36,147 nt of DNA from assembly GCF_000603945.1 (NCBI RefSeq), contig NZ_AXCW01000022.1, positions 1 to 36,147 on the forward strand. The letters run 5' to 3'. How positions within the stretch are numbered: position 1 is the first letter of the stretch; the number at the start of each line of letters is the position of its first letter. The position numbers and the translations under genes were made by a program. The stretch comes from Actinotalea ferrariae CF5-4. GTDB lineage: Bacteria; Actinomycetota; Actinomycetes; Actinomycetales; Cellulomonadaceae. Shown here piece after piece: positions 6,264 to 13,468 of the stretch. The notes under the pieces are model-generated. The model was given only the letters and a program-made list of their open reading frames with translations, was not told the origin of the DNA and did not search any database.

Positions 6264-6976
6264 GCACCGTCATCGCGCAGGTCGCGATCGAGCGCCTGCA
6301 CCCGCACCACTCGAACATCCGCCGGGACCTCGGCGACCTGACCGAGCTGGCGGCGTCGATCCGCGCGCACGGCCTCCTCCAGCCGCTGGTGGTCACCCCG
6401 CTGACCGGCAAGCGCGACGGGTACGAGGTCCTCGACGGGAACCGGCGGCTCGCCGCGGCGAAGATCGCCGGCGCCCGCGCCCTCCCGTGCCTCGCGGCCC
6501 GCCCGGGCGACGAGGAGCACCAGGTGACGGTGATGCTGGCCGCGGCCCTGCACAAGCAGTTGTCCCCGCTGGACCTCGCGAACGCGTTCAAGGCGCTGCG
6601 CAACCGGCAGATGTCGGTCGCGGACATCGCCCGCCGTACCGGCTACTCCACCACGACGGTGTCCTCCCGGCTGCTCCTGCTGACCCTCCCGCCGGAGGCG
6701 CAGGACCGGATCCGGCACAAGGAGATCACCGTCGCCGACGCCGAGCGCATGGCCCGAGACCTGCGCGACAAGGCCACCGGCTCCGCGATCATCGGCCCCA
6801 AGGGCACGTGGTTCGGACCCAAGCACCCGCTCGCGATGGCCGTCGTCGAGCGGTGCGAGCACATCGAGACCCGCCGCATGGTCGGCGGCGCCGGGTGCGG
6901 ACAGTGCTGGGAAGAGGTCATCCGCGCCCACGAGCGGCAGGCCGCGGCTGGCGGCACCGAGGCGGTGGCGTCGTGA
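6260..6976 (+). CDS. Second ParB-like protein
   Basis: The 238-residue product has HPHHSNIRRD at 14-23, DGNRRLAAA at 59-67 (ParB CTP-pocket box with N for H), a LHKQLSPLDLANAF box at 97-110, and an HTH at about 118-138 (MSVADIARRTGYSTTTVSSRL). The C-terminus has a CxxC (CGQC) preceded by C-E-H, a possible zinc knuckle. It overlaps the larger ParB-like gene by 4 bp and shares its entry motif, so the pair probably arose by duplication and diverged. The residue change in the GxRR box may alter nucleotide binding. Confidence 0.85.
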   Translation: MSTVIAQVAIERLHPHHSNIRRDLGDLTELAASIRAHGLLQPLVVTPLTGKRDGYEVLDGNRRLAAAKIAGARALPCLAARPGDEEHQVTVMLAAALHKQLSPLDLANAFKALRNRQMSVADIARRTGYSTTTVSSRLLLLTLPPEAQDRIRHKEITVADAERMARDLRDKATGSAIIGPKGTWFGPKHPLAMAVVERCEHIETRRMVGGAGCGQCWEEVIRAHERQAAAGGTEAVAS

Positions 6977-7824
6977 CGGTCCTGGAGGTCCCCCGCGGCA
7001 TGGTCCGCGCCGCCCTGTCCGCTGTCGTCCCGCACGCCGGGAAGGAGAGCGACGACACCCCGCACCTGGGCCGGGTCCGGTTCTACCCGACCGCCGGGGA
7101 TCTGCTGATCTGGGCGACGGATCACGTCACCACCGGCCTGGCACGCCTCGACGGCCCCGAGTACCTCGCGCCCGAGCTGACCGGGTGGGACATGCCCGCC
7201 GCGGCGGTGAAGAAGGTCCTCGCGGTGTTCCAGGGCCCGTCCAACCCCGACGCCCGGTCGATGTGGAACGACGAGCTCATGCGCGTCGAGGTCCGCCCCG
7301 AGCGGGTCACCTTCACCGAGGTCGGGCAGATCGTCGACGGCCAGTCCCTCACCGTCGCCCGCATCGTCCCCGCCGGCGACGACCGGTACCCCGACGTCCC
7401 GCGCATGCTCGTCGACGCGCTCGAGCACGCCACCACCCGGCCCGGGGGGACCGCCCGCGCGAACCTCACCGCCCTGGCCCGGTTCACGGCCGCGGCCAAG
7501 GCCTTCAACGGTGACGCGTCCCTCGCCCACCTCATCCCCCTCCTGGACGGCGACCACCTCCTGCTCCGCCTGGGCCACCGGTTCACCGGCCTGTGCCCCA
7601 CGTGGCCCGCCGACGCCGAGCGCGAAGGCCTCGCCCGAGCCCAGGCCGCCGTCCGCGAGACCTCCACCTGGTGGACCGCCCTCCTCGAGCCCCACCAGCG
7701 GCCCGTCCCGGTCGTCGTCCCGGAGGCCGTCATGGACGACCTGCGCGACCAGGCCACCGAGGCACTCCGCGACGGCGCGACGAAGGTCACCCTCCACGTC
7801 GTCCGCGACGGAGGCGACCGGTGA
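6973..7824 (+). CDS. Possible DnaN-like sliding-clamp protein
   Basis: In this 283-residue product, residues 40-60 (LLIWATDHVTTGLARL) match the style of the beta-clamp motif in which a buried strand ends in ATDRxxLxxARV. Later stretches alternate beta-strand and helix (VRPERVTFTEVG, HLIPLLDGDHLLLRLGH) as in clamp-type domains. It is shorter than a bacterial DnaN (about 370 residues). The match is by eye and could be mistaken. If real it would be a phage processivity factor or decoy. It starts with a GTG overlapping the preceding stop. Confidence 0.45.
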   Translation: MTVLEVPRGMVRAALSAVVPHAGKESDDTPHLGRVRFYPTAGDLLIWATDHVTTGLARLDGPEYLAPELTGWDMPAAAVKKVLAVFQGPSNPDARSMWNDELMRVEVRPERVTFTEVGQIVDGQSLTVARIVPAGDDRYPDVPRMLVDALEHATTRPGGTARANLTALARFTAAAKAFNGDASLAHLIPLLDGDHLLLRLGHRFTGLCPTWPADAEREGLARAQAAVRETSTWWTALLEPHQRPVPVVVPEAVMDDLRDQATEALRDGATKVTLHVVRDGGDR

Positions 7825-8630
7825 CACACCACTCCCCCGGCTACTGCAAGCGGTACCGGCTCGATGTCGCCCGCGGCATCGACCGCTCCCCACGCCCGAT
7901 CACCGACGTCCGCCCCCACGTGGTCGCGCTCATGGCCGCCGGCGGCTCCGCCCGCGCGATCGGCGAGGCCGCGAGCTGCTCCCCGACGACGGTCCGGCAG
8001 ATCGCCGCCGGGCAGACCAGCAGCGTCAAGCGCCCGCTCGCCGCCCGACTCCTGCGGGTCCGGGTCCAGGACCTCCTGAACCGGGACCGTCCCCGCGACC
8101 GGCTCCCCGCGACCGGCGCCGTCCGCCGCGTGCAGGCGCTCCTGGCGCTGGGCCACTCCCACGCCACGATCACGGCCGCGATGCCCGGCCCGCACCAGTC
8201 CCTCGACGTCATGGGGACACGACAGCGGTGGGTGTTCCGCGACATGCACCACGCGGTCGTCGCCGCCTACGAGCGGCTCTCGATGACCCCGGGCAGGTCC
8301 CGGATCACCAGGACCCGGGCGCTCGCGAAGGGCTACGTCCCGCCCCTGGCGTGGGACGACGACACGATCGACGACCCCACCGTCGCCCCCTACCGCCCCA
8401 CGCCCGACGAGCCGCTCGTCGACGTCGACGTGGACCACGCCGCGCTCGCCCGCGCACTCGCTGGCGACCTCCCGCGCCGCCTCACCCCCACCGAGCGCGC
8501 CGTCGTCGTGCGCGAGCTCACCATCCGCGGCGTGCCCGCCGCCACCATCGCCGACCGCCTCGGCGTCACCGAACGCACGGTCGAACGGGACCGCCGCACC
8601 ACCACGACCAGCTGGAGCACCGCATCATGA
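7821..8630 (+). CDS. Protein with two helix-turn-helix segments
   Basis: The product has 269 residues. One HTH lies at about 36-65 (MAAGGSARAIGEAASCSPTTVRQI), and a second near the C-terminus at about 228-258 (LTIRGVPAATIADRLGVTERTVERD). The latter is like the HTH of sigma-region-4 or resolvase-type proteins. The middle contains conserved-looking Trp/Arg segments. It is probably a DNA-binding regulator of the early or late switch, but its target is unknown. It is coupled on both sides by 4-bp overlaps. The Thr/Ser-rich last 10 residues look like an unstructured tail. Confidence 0.7.
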   Translation: MTHHSPGYCKRYRLDVARGIDRSPRPITDVRPHVVALMAAGGSARAIGEAASCSPTTVRQIAAGQTSSVKRPLAARLLRVRVQDLLNRDRPRDRLPATGAVRRVQALLALGHSHATITAAMPGPHQSLDVMGTRQRWVFRDMHHAVVAAYERLSMTPGRSRITRTRALAKGYVPPLAWDDDTIDDPTVAPYRPTPDEPLVDVDVDHAALARALAGDLPRRLTPTERAVVVRELTIRGVPAATIADRLGVTERTVERDRRTTTTSWSTAS

Positions 8631-9145
8631 CCACCGACAACCGCTACGAGCGGCAGCACGCCGCCGCCCTCTCCCACCTCCCCAGCGTCGAGCGAGCCCG
8701 CGCCGCCGGCCTCGCCCCGACCCAGCGGATCGCCATCGCCCAGGCCCACGCGACCCTCGCGCTCGCGGCCGCGTGGGCGACCGAGCCCGTGACGCTGCGG
8801 GAGTACACCGAGCCGATCGGCCTGGTCCCGTCCGAGGACCGCGCGCCCGGCCAGCTGCTGCGGGAGCCGGCGCAGGCGCCCAGCCCCGTGCTGGCGGTCC
8901 TGAACGACGTCGTCGCGGAGTACGCACGGGCGAAGGCCAAGCACGGGGAGATGACCCTCGACGGGCCCGCCGCCTCCGACGTGCTCCGCCTCGCGGCGCT
9001 CGTCGAGGAGGTCGGGGAGGTCGGCACCGCGATGTCCTATGACCGGGGCTCGACGTCGAACCTCTACGCCGAGCTCGTGCAGGTCGCGACCGTCGCGATC
9101 ACCTGGGCCGCGTACCTCCTGCCCGAGGACATCGACGAGCCGTGA
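8627..9145 (+). CDS. MazG-like nucleotide pyrophosphohydrolase-fold protein
   Basis: The product has 172 residues. The C-terminal half carries a MazG-like pattern: LVEEVGEVGTAM (E127, E128, E131, the EExxE metal motif), then AELVQVATVAITWAAYL. The usual second metal motif ExxD appears as E149-L-V-Q152, so the Asp is replaced by Gln and activity is uncertain. Proteins of this family hydrolyse (d)NTPs to monophosphates, and in phages they may tune nucleotide pools or ppGpp. The N-terminal 80 residues are helical and not part of the fold. It is an early-operon gene, coupled to both neighbours. Confidence 0.7.
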   Translation: MTTDNRYERQHAAALSHLPSVERARAAGLAPTQRIAIAQAHATLALAAAWATEPVTLREYTEPIGLVPSEDRAPGQLLREPAQAPSPVLAVLNDVVAEYARAKAKHGEMTLDGPAASDVLRLAALVEEVGEVGTAMSYDRGSTSNLYAELVQVATVAITWAAYLLPEDIDEP

Positions 9146-9375
9146 CCGCCCCGCGCTGCGCGTCCTCCTGCCCGCTCGTCGAGCGCCTGGTCATCGACCA
9201 CGGCCGCGCGACGGGCCGGGACGAGCGACTCGTGCGCCTGGCCTACGGCATCGGCGTCGACGACGCCCGGCTCGCGGACCTGATCCGGGCACTCCTCGCC
9301 GAGATGCCCACGACCGCAGACCCGCGCGGGTGGCTCACCGCCCGCCTCCACGACCTGGACCAGGAGACGACGTGA
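9142..9375 (+). CDS. Small helical hypothetical protein
   Basis: This 77-residue product is unrecognised. It is helical and moderately charged, with two Cys near the start (CASSC) and a C-terminal GWLTARLHDLDQE. Its GTG start overlaps the MazG-like stop by 4 bp and its stop overlaps the next gene, which supports translation. Confidence 0.6.
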   Translation: MTAPRCASSCPLVERLVIDHGRATGRDERLVRLAYGIGVDDARLADLIRALLAEMPTTADPRGWLTARLHDLDQETT

Positions 9376-9629
9376 CGGCCCTCAGCTGCCGGTACGGGTG
9401 CCCCGGCCCGGCCCGCCTGTACCTCGCCGGGCGCCTGTGCCCCGACCACGCCCCGGCGCCCCAGCCGGACCCGCCCGCAGGCACCACCCTCGCCGACCGC
9501 CGCCGTCACGCGTTCCGGCCGCCGGCGACCACGGTCCTCGACGACCGGGCGATCGCCTCCGGCAAGCGCCGCTCCACCCCGACCACGTACCGCGCAGCAC
9601 GAGCAGCAGAGGAGACCCGCCGTGGCTGA
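9372..9629 (+). CDS. Small Cys-containing basic protein
   Basis: The 85-residue product has an N-terminal C6/C10 pair and a CPDH at about 23-26, which could bind one zinc. A Pro-rich linker and an Arg-rich helical tail follow. It resembles the short zinc proteins scattered through actinophage early operons. No function is known. Its tail overlaps the next gene's start by 8 bp. Confidence 0.6.
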   Translation: MTALSCRYGCPGPARLYLAGRLCPDHAPAPQPDPPAGTTLADRRRHAFRPPATTVLDDRAIASGKRRSTPTTYRAARAAEETRRG

Positions 9630-10002
9630 CCCCACCCCCAGCGACCACCCCGTGGTGACCGCGATGCTGAGCCTCGCCGACCACTTCGACGGCGTCCACA
9701 TCCAGCACGGCAACGGCGTGACCGAGGACGTCGCCGGCTCGATCCGCGCGACCCTCACCGCCGCGACGGCCATCGCCCAGGCGCCGCGCGCCACCGGCGG
9801 CATCATCCCGACCGGCCCCACCAGCCACGTGCCCACGTGGGTCGGCGCCGGCACCTGCCACGCGGGCCACCGCATGATCCGGTTCGCCGACCGGAACGCC
9901 GCCGAGCACGTCATCCCCCTCGGCGCCGCTCCCGCCGTACAGCGGGCGATCGCCGACTGCCTCCTCCCGCCCCTCCACGACGAGGAGGCACGCCGTGCGT
10001 GA
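9622..10002 (+). CDS. Hypothetical early protein
   Basis: This 126-residue product is unrecognised. It contains a GxCHAGHRM segment (about 76-84) that might bind metal, and an ENAAEH-like helix (RNAAEHVIPL). GAGGAGA at 9609-9615 lies 6 nt before the GTG, one of the better ribosome-binding sites in the operon, so this gene is probably well translated independently of its neighbours. Confidence 0.65.
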   Translation: MADPTPSDHPVVTAMLSLADHFDGVHIQHGNGVTEDVAGSIRATLTAATAIAQAPRATGGIIPTGPTSHVPTWVGAGTCHAGHRMIRFADRNAAEHVIPLGAAPAVQRAIADCLLPPLHDEEARRA

Positions 10003-10549
10003 GACCCCATCCCCCGCGGCCGCCCCACCCGCGCCCGGGCACCGGATCCGCCTGTCCCGCAAGAAGGGCTGGCGCCTGCCCGCGGGCGCCGTGAAGGTCG
10101 ACCGCTCCACCGTCCTCGGGAACCCGTTCGTCGCCGGCCAGCCCAACCCCCTCGGCTGGGGCACCGTCCGCGACGCCGAGCACGCCGTCTGGCTCTACCG
10201 GACGTGGCTGACCCTCCCCTCCCGCGCCGTCCTCTTCGACCACCAGCGACACCGCGCGACCCTCGACAAGCTCCCCGCGCTCGCGGGCAAGGATCTCGCC
10301 TGCTGGTGCACCGCCGGCAGCCCGTGCCACGCCGACGTCCTGCTCGAGCTCGCGGCCCGCCGCCACGTCGAGGACTGGGCCGCGGCCCTCCAGCACTCCG
10401 CCGTGCCTGTCACCACCCTCGAGCTGCAGCTCGCGTTCGGGCAGTACGCCCACGCCCGCGGCCTCCAGCCCACCGACGTCGAGCAGTACGCCAACCGCAG
10501 CCTGCTCAACCTCCTCACCGCCGAGCGGGAAAGCAGGGCCGCACGATGA
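9995..10549 (+). CDS. DUF4326-domain protein with C-terminal extension
   Basis: Residues 18-122 match the DUF4326 pattern: RLSRKKGWRLPAGAV, then GNPF (42-45), then DLACWC (100-105) and PCHADVLLE (110-118). The conserved Cys and His suggest a metal or nucleotide site. The biochemical role of the family is not established, and it is common in phages and mobile elements. Residues about 125-184 are an added helical region (VTTLELQLAFGQYAHARGL) absent from the minimal domain. GAGGAGG (9982-9988) lies 6 nt before the GTG start. Confidence 0.85.
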   Translation: MRETPSPAAAPPAPGHRIRLSRKKGWRLPAGAVKVDRSTVLGNPFVAGQPNPLGWGTVRDAEHAVWLYRTWLTLPSRAVLFDHQRHRATLDKLPALAGKDLACWCTAGSPCHADVLLELAARRHVEDWAAALQHSAVPVTTLELQLAFGQYAHARGLQPTDVEQYANRSLLNLLTAERESRAAR

Positions 10550-11253
10550 CCGCAACCCGCTGCCGGTGCATCCTCGACGGCCTGACCGTCTCCGTCCCGG
10601 ACCCCGACTGCCAGGTCCAGGCGCACTCCCCCCAGCGGCAGGAGGTGACGCACGCGAGCCCGGCTCCCGGGTCCGGCGTCATGTCGTGCTGCGGCCGCCC
10701 GCCGTTCGAGTTGCCGCGCTCCGACCGGCTCAGCGTCGACGGGGAGCGCGTGACCTGCCAGCGCGAGGGCAGCCTGCCCACGCGGGGCGAGCTCGTGCAG
10801 GCGCTCGCGGCTGTAGACGGGAACCAGCGCTCCCTCCCGCTGATCCTGGACCGCCTGTATGGGCCCCTGGCCGACGGCGTCCTCGCCCTGCTCGCACGGG
10901 CGCCCAGCACGCTCGACGGGGCGACCGTGCCCGGCCCGGAGAACTCGTGGCCCTCGACACCCGGGGAGTTCGCGGCCCGGTGGAACGCCAAGGACGAGGA
11001 CGCCCGGGCCCAGTGGGTCCACGGGATCGTCGCCGCTTCCGAGGCGGCGCACCGATGCTTCGCCATGAACCACAACGGCGACCGTGCGGAGGTGCGGTGG
11101 CTGCGAGCCGTGGTCGAGGCCGTGCGGGTCCAGGCCGACGAGTGGGAGGCCCGGTCGCGGCGTGGCGACCGCACGAAGATCGCACCCGGCATGGCCGCGA
11201 ACGCGCTCCGCGCCGCCCTGGTCGACTTCGTAGCGGAGGCGGACCGTGGCTGA
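10546..11253 (+). CDS. Hypothetical early protein with N-terminal cysteines
   Basis: This 235-residue product is unrecognised. The N-terminus has CRC (6-8) and a SCCGR turn (about 47-51). The rest is helical, with Trp-rich segments (SWPSTPGEFAARWN, RWLRAVVEAVRVQADEWEARSRR) and a C-terminal helix. ATG 10546 overlaps the DUF4326 stop and is preferred over the internal Met at SGVMSCCGR. Nothing in the sequence fixes a function. Confidence 0.65.
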   Translation: MTATRCRCILDGLTVSVPDPDCQVQAHSPQRQEVTHASPAPGSGVMSCCGRPPFELPRSDRLSVDGERVTCQREGSLPTRGELVQALAAVDGNQRSLPLILDRLYGPLADGVLALLARAPSTLDGATVPGPENSWPSTPGEFAARWNAKDEDARAQWVHGIVAASEAAHRCFAMNHNGDRAEVRWLRAVVEAVRVQADEWEARSRRGDRTKIAPGMAANALRAALVDFVAEADRG

Positions 11254-11398
11254 CGGCGGCGTGCACACGGCCGAGGTGTGGCAGCGCGACGGCCGGTCGG
11301 TCGTCGTCGAGGCCACCAGCGGTGTCGTCATGGTCTCGATCGACCTCATGCGGCAGATGCTCACCGACCTCGGCTACGCCACCCAGGAGCAGCCATGA
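11246..11398 (+). CDS. 50-residue hypothetical protein
   Basis: A small acidic alpha/beta peptide: EVWQRDGRSVVVEATSG looks like a beta hairpin, followed by a helix (MVSIDLMRQMLTDLGY). GTG 11246 overlaps the previous gene by 8 bp and the stop overlaps the next ATG. It is not recognised. Confidence 0.55.
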   Translation: MADGGVHTAEVWQRDGRSVVVEATSGVVMVSIDLMRQMLTDLGYATQEQP

Positions 11399-11577
11399 GC
11401 GCCGCCCACCACCCCGTCCGCGGTGCCCTGAGCCTCGCTGCCCGGCTCGCCGCGCTCGCCACGCCCGCGGTCGTCCTGCCGGCCCTCATGCTCGGCGGCC
11501 GCCGCACCACCCTCGCCAACGCCGCCGTGACCTACGCCGTCGTCCGGATGCTCTCCCGCGACGGGCGACGGGCATGA
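11395..11577 (+). CDS. 60-residue membrane-associated peptide
   Basis: The product has one hydrophobic span at about 13-34 (LSLAARLAALATPAVVLPALML), then an amphipathic basic helix ending in RDGRRA. It starts with an ATG overlapping the previous stop (ATGA) and ends overlapping the next ATG. Function unknown. Confidence 0.55.
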   Translation: MSAAHHPVRGALSLAARLAALATPAVVLPALMLGGRRTTLANAAVTYAVVRMLSRDGRRA

Positions 11578-12197
11578 GCACCGCGACCGCCGACTTCGCG
11601 CACACCCGCCACGCCGAGACCAACCGGCAGCGCAAGGCCAACGCGCTCGCGGCCGCCGCGGCGAACCTCGGCCTGCAGCCCTACGAGCTCAAGGTGATCG
11701 GCTCCACCGCCGTCGAGGCCGAGCAGCGCCGCCGCGTCCGCCGCACCGCCGGTCTCGACAGGGACCCGTCCGTCGAGACGTGGATGCTCGCCCTCGGCTA
11801 CCTCGAGGCCCGCGCCGCCGGCCTGCCGGGCGCCCGCCAGTGCACCGCCTGCGGAGCGTTCGTCCTGCAGGTCGTCACCGAGCACGACCAGCGCCTCCTG
11901 ATCGACCCCTACCCCCACGCGACCGGGACCGTCTGGCCCGTCGCCGCGCCCGCCGGTAGGCGCTCCGGAAAGAGCGCCCGCGTCCTCGCCGGCCACGACG
12001 AGCGCCCCGACGACCAGCCCCTGTACCGCCAGCACACCGCCTCCTGCCCCGCCGCCCCACCCCGACCCCGCTCGCGCTCGCGGGCGGCGCTGTGCGGGGA
12101 GTGCGGGCTGCCCCTGGACCAGGTCCTCGCCGAGCGCGACCCGACCTACACGACCCACCCCAAGTGCGACCCCCGAGAGGAGGTGAGACCCCCGTGA
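11574..12197 (+). CDS. Zinc-ribbon protein, unknown function
   Basis: The product has 207 residues. The N-terminal half is helical and basic (NRQRKANALAAAAANLG, EAEQRRRVRRTAGL). A first CxxC (CTAC, about 83-86) and a second (CGEC, about 170-173) with a later Cys (KC) suggest one or two zinc ribbons. It resembles helicase-associated or recombination-accessory zinc proteins only in general style, so I assign no function. It is coupled on both sides. Confidence 0.65.
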   Translation: MSTATADFAHTRHAETNRQRKANALAAAAANLGLQPYELKVIGSTAVEAEQRRRVRRTAGLDRDPSVETWMLALGYLEARAAGLPGARQCTACGAFVLQVVTEHDQRLLIDPYPHATGTVWPVAAPAGRRSGKSARVLAGHDERPDDQPLYRQHTASCPAAPPRPRSRSRAALCGECGLPLDQVLAERDPTYTTHPKCDPREEVRPP

Positions 12198-12271
12198 CCA
12201 CGACCGAGCGTTGCGGCTCCTGCGGTGGCCCGATCAACCCGCAGACCGGCGAGTGCAGGTGCTCGCGGTAA
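12194..12271 (+). CDS. 25-residue zinc-knuckle micropeptide
   Basis: The peptide contains CGSCGG and CRC, four cysteines in CxxC...CxC spacing, enough for one zinc knuckle. GTG 12194 overlaps the preceding stop by 4 bp, and GAGGAGG (12177-12183) lies upstream. It is followed by 27 bp holding the ribosome-binding site of the HNH gene. Micropeptides of this kind are usually missed in annotation. Confidence 0.5.
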   Translation: MTTTERCGSCGGPINPQTGECRCSR

Positions 12272-12298
12272 CCCACGACAGGAGAGGACCCAGACCCC

Positions 12299-13468
12299 GT
12301 GGCCTGGATCAAGGTGAGCGACACCGCCGCGATGTACCCGGCGCTGCTGGCGGTGGCCGAGCACGACGACGCGGACGAGCGGTCCGTCGACGAGGTGTTC
12401 GGCTGGTGGTGCCGCCTGGCGATCCTGTCCGCGCAGCACTGGACGGACTACGTCGTGACGTTCGCCGTCGTGCTCCAGGTCTCCGGCACCCGCGCCCGGG
12501 CGGACCGGCTGATCGGCATGGCGCAGTTCGCCGGGCTCCTGTCGCCCGTGGACCTCGAGGGGCGGCGCGCGGTGAAGCTGCTCGACGACCCCGAGTTCGT
12601 CCACCTCAAGACCGCCGAGGAGAAAGCCTGGGAGGACCAGCGCAAGGCCGACAACGGCAACCCCGCGATCACGGTGCTCGTCCGGCACCGCGACGGTGAC
12701 GCGTGCCGCTACTGCGGCAAGGTCGTCCGGTTCACGGCCCGTCGGGGCAAGCTCGCCGGGACCTACGATCACCGCCCGCCCGGGCAGCCGGCCGACGCCG
12801 AGCGGTCCGTCGTGGCGTGCTCGGAGTGCAACGCCCGCCGCGGCAACGCACCCCTGGAGGTCGCCGACGCGACCCTCCCGCTCCTGCCGGCCCCGGAGCA
12901 CCCGTACTACCACCGCACCACCCGCAAGTGGCTCCACGCCTACGGCGCCCTGCTCGCCGAGCACGGCCTCACCCCGCCCCCCATCCAGACTGAGGAGATC
13001 AAGGACCTTCGCGTCGGCACCCAGCTGCAGCAGCCGGACCCCGCACCCGCCGGCGGTGTGCGACCCGTGACGGACCCCGCACCCGCCAAGGACGTGCGAC
13101 CCGCCCCGGACCCCGCACCCGCCCAGGACGTGCGACCCGTGACGCAGCGACCCGCGGACTCCGCACCCGCCAAGGACGTGCGACCCGCCCCCGCCGACGC
13201 CCCGCAGCGCCACCCCGGCGACCGACCACCCCGGTCGGCCCGTCGCCGTGGGGAGCGCGCTCCGGCAGATCCGGTCAAGTCCGGACAGGTCCGAGGTATC
13301 CAGCGGACAGAAACACCGGGACGGGACGGGACGGGTCGGGACGGGCCTGGTCTGGAAGGGACGGGTAGGGCAGGGACGGCGGCCGCGCCGCCCGGCCCGC
13401 CTCCCCCGTCCCGTTCTCGTCGTCGTCGTCGTGGCCGCCGCTCCCCCCGCTCCCAAGGAGAGTCATGA
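12299..13468 (+). CDS. HNH protein with replisome-organiser-like N-terminus
   Basis: The product has 389 residues. Residues 1-110 (WIKVSDTAAMYPALLAV..FGWWCRLAI) resemble the N-terminal domain of phage replisome organisers, which bind origin DNA. Residues 134-182 form an HNH module: C136/C139, DH at 157-158, C174/C177 and N178 (ACSECNARRGN). From about 246 the protein is disordered: four 12-residue repeats (DPAPAKDVRPAP type), then Gly/Arg/Pro-rich sequence. The DNA under this tail is a dense set of direct repeats, which suggests an origin inside the gene, as in lambda O. AGGAGAGGA lies 10 nt before the GTG start. Initiator function is inferred. Confidence 0.7.
   Translation: MAWIKVSDTAAMYPALLAVAEHDDADERSVDEVFGWWCRLAILSAQHWTDYVVTFAVVLQVSGTRARADRLIGMAQFAGLLSPVDLEGRRAVKLLDDPEFVHLKTAEEKAWEDQRKADNGNPAITVLVRHRDGDACRYCGKVVRFTARRGKLAGTYDHRPPGQPADAERSVVACSECNARRGNAPLEVADATLPLLPAPEHPYYHRTTRKWLHAYGALLAEHGLTPPPIQTEEIKDLRVGTQLQQPDPAPAGGVRPVTDPAPAKDVRPAPDPAPAQDVRPVTQRPADSAPAKDVRPAPADAPQRHPGDRPPRSARRRGERAPADPVKSGQVRGIQRTETPGRDGTGRDGPGLEGTGRAGTAAAPPGPPPPSRSRRRRRGRRSPRSQGES
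13036..13191 (+). repeat. Four 36-bp direct repeats (iteron-like)
   Basis: Three contiguous copies (13036-13071, 13072-13107, 13108-13143) and a fourth after a 12-bp gap (13156-13191). Copies share the 16-mer GGACCCCGCACCCGCC (the fourth has GGACTCC) and a later GTGCGACCCG. The 36-bp period equals 12 codons, so the coding frame is kept. There are no unique spacers, so this is not a CRISPR array. Confidence 0.9.
13261..13375 (+). repeat. 10-bp TCCGG array followed by 5-bp G-run array
   Basis: TCCG(G) recurs at 13261, 13270, 13280 and 13290 (TCC again at 13299), close to one helical turn apart. Then ten GGG runs at a strict 5-bp step occur in two blocks (starting at 13318, 13323, 13328, 13333, 13338, 13343, and at 13358, 13363, 13368, 13373). 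The second array could form G-quadruplexes on the + strand. The encoded protein is low-complexity, which suggests selection at DNA level. Confidence 0.75.

Noticed and set aside
13036-13191. CRISPR array
   Set aside because: The repeats are mostly contiguous with no unique spacers, keep the reading frame, and have no cas genes nearby.
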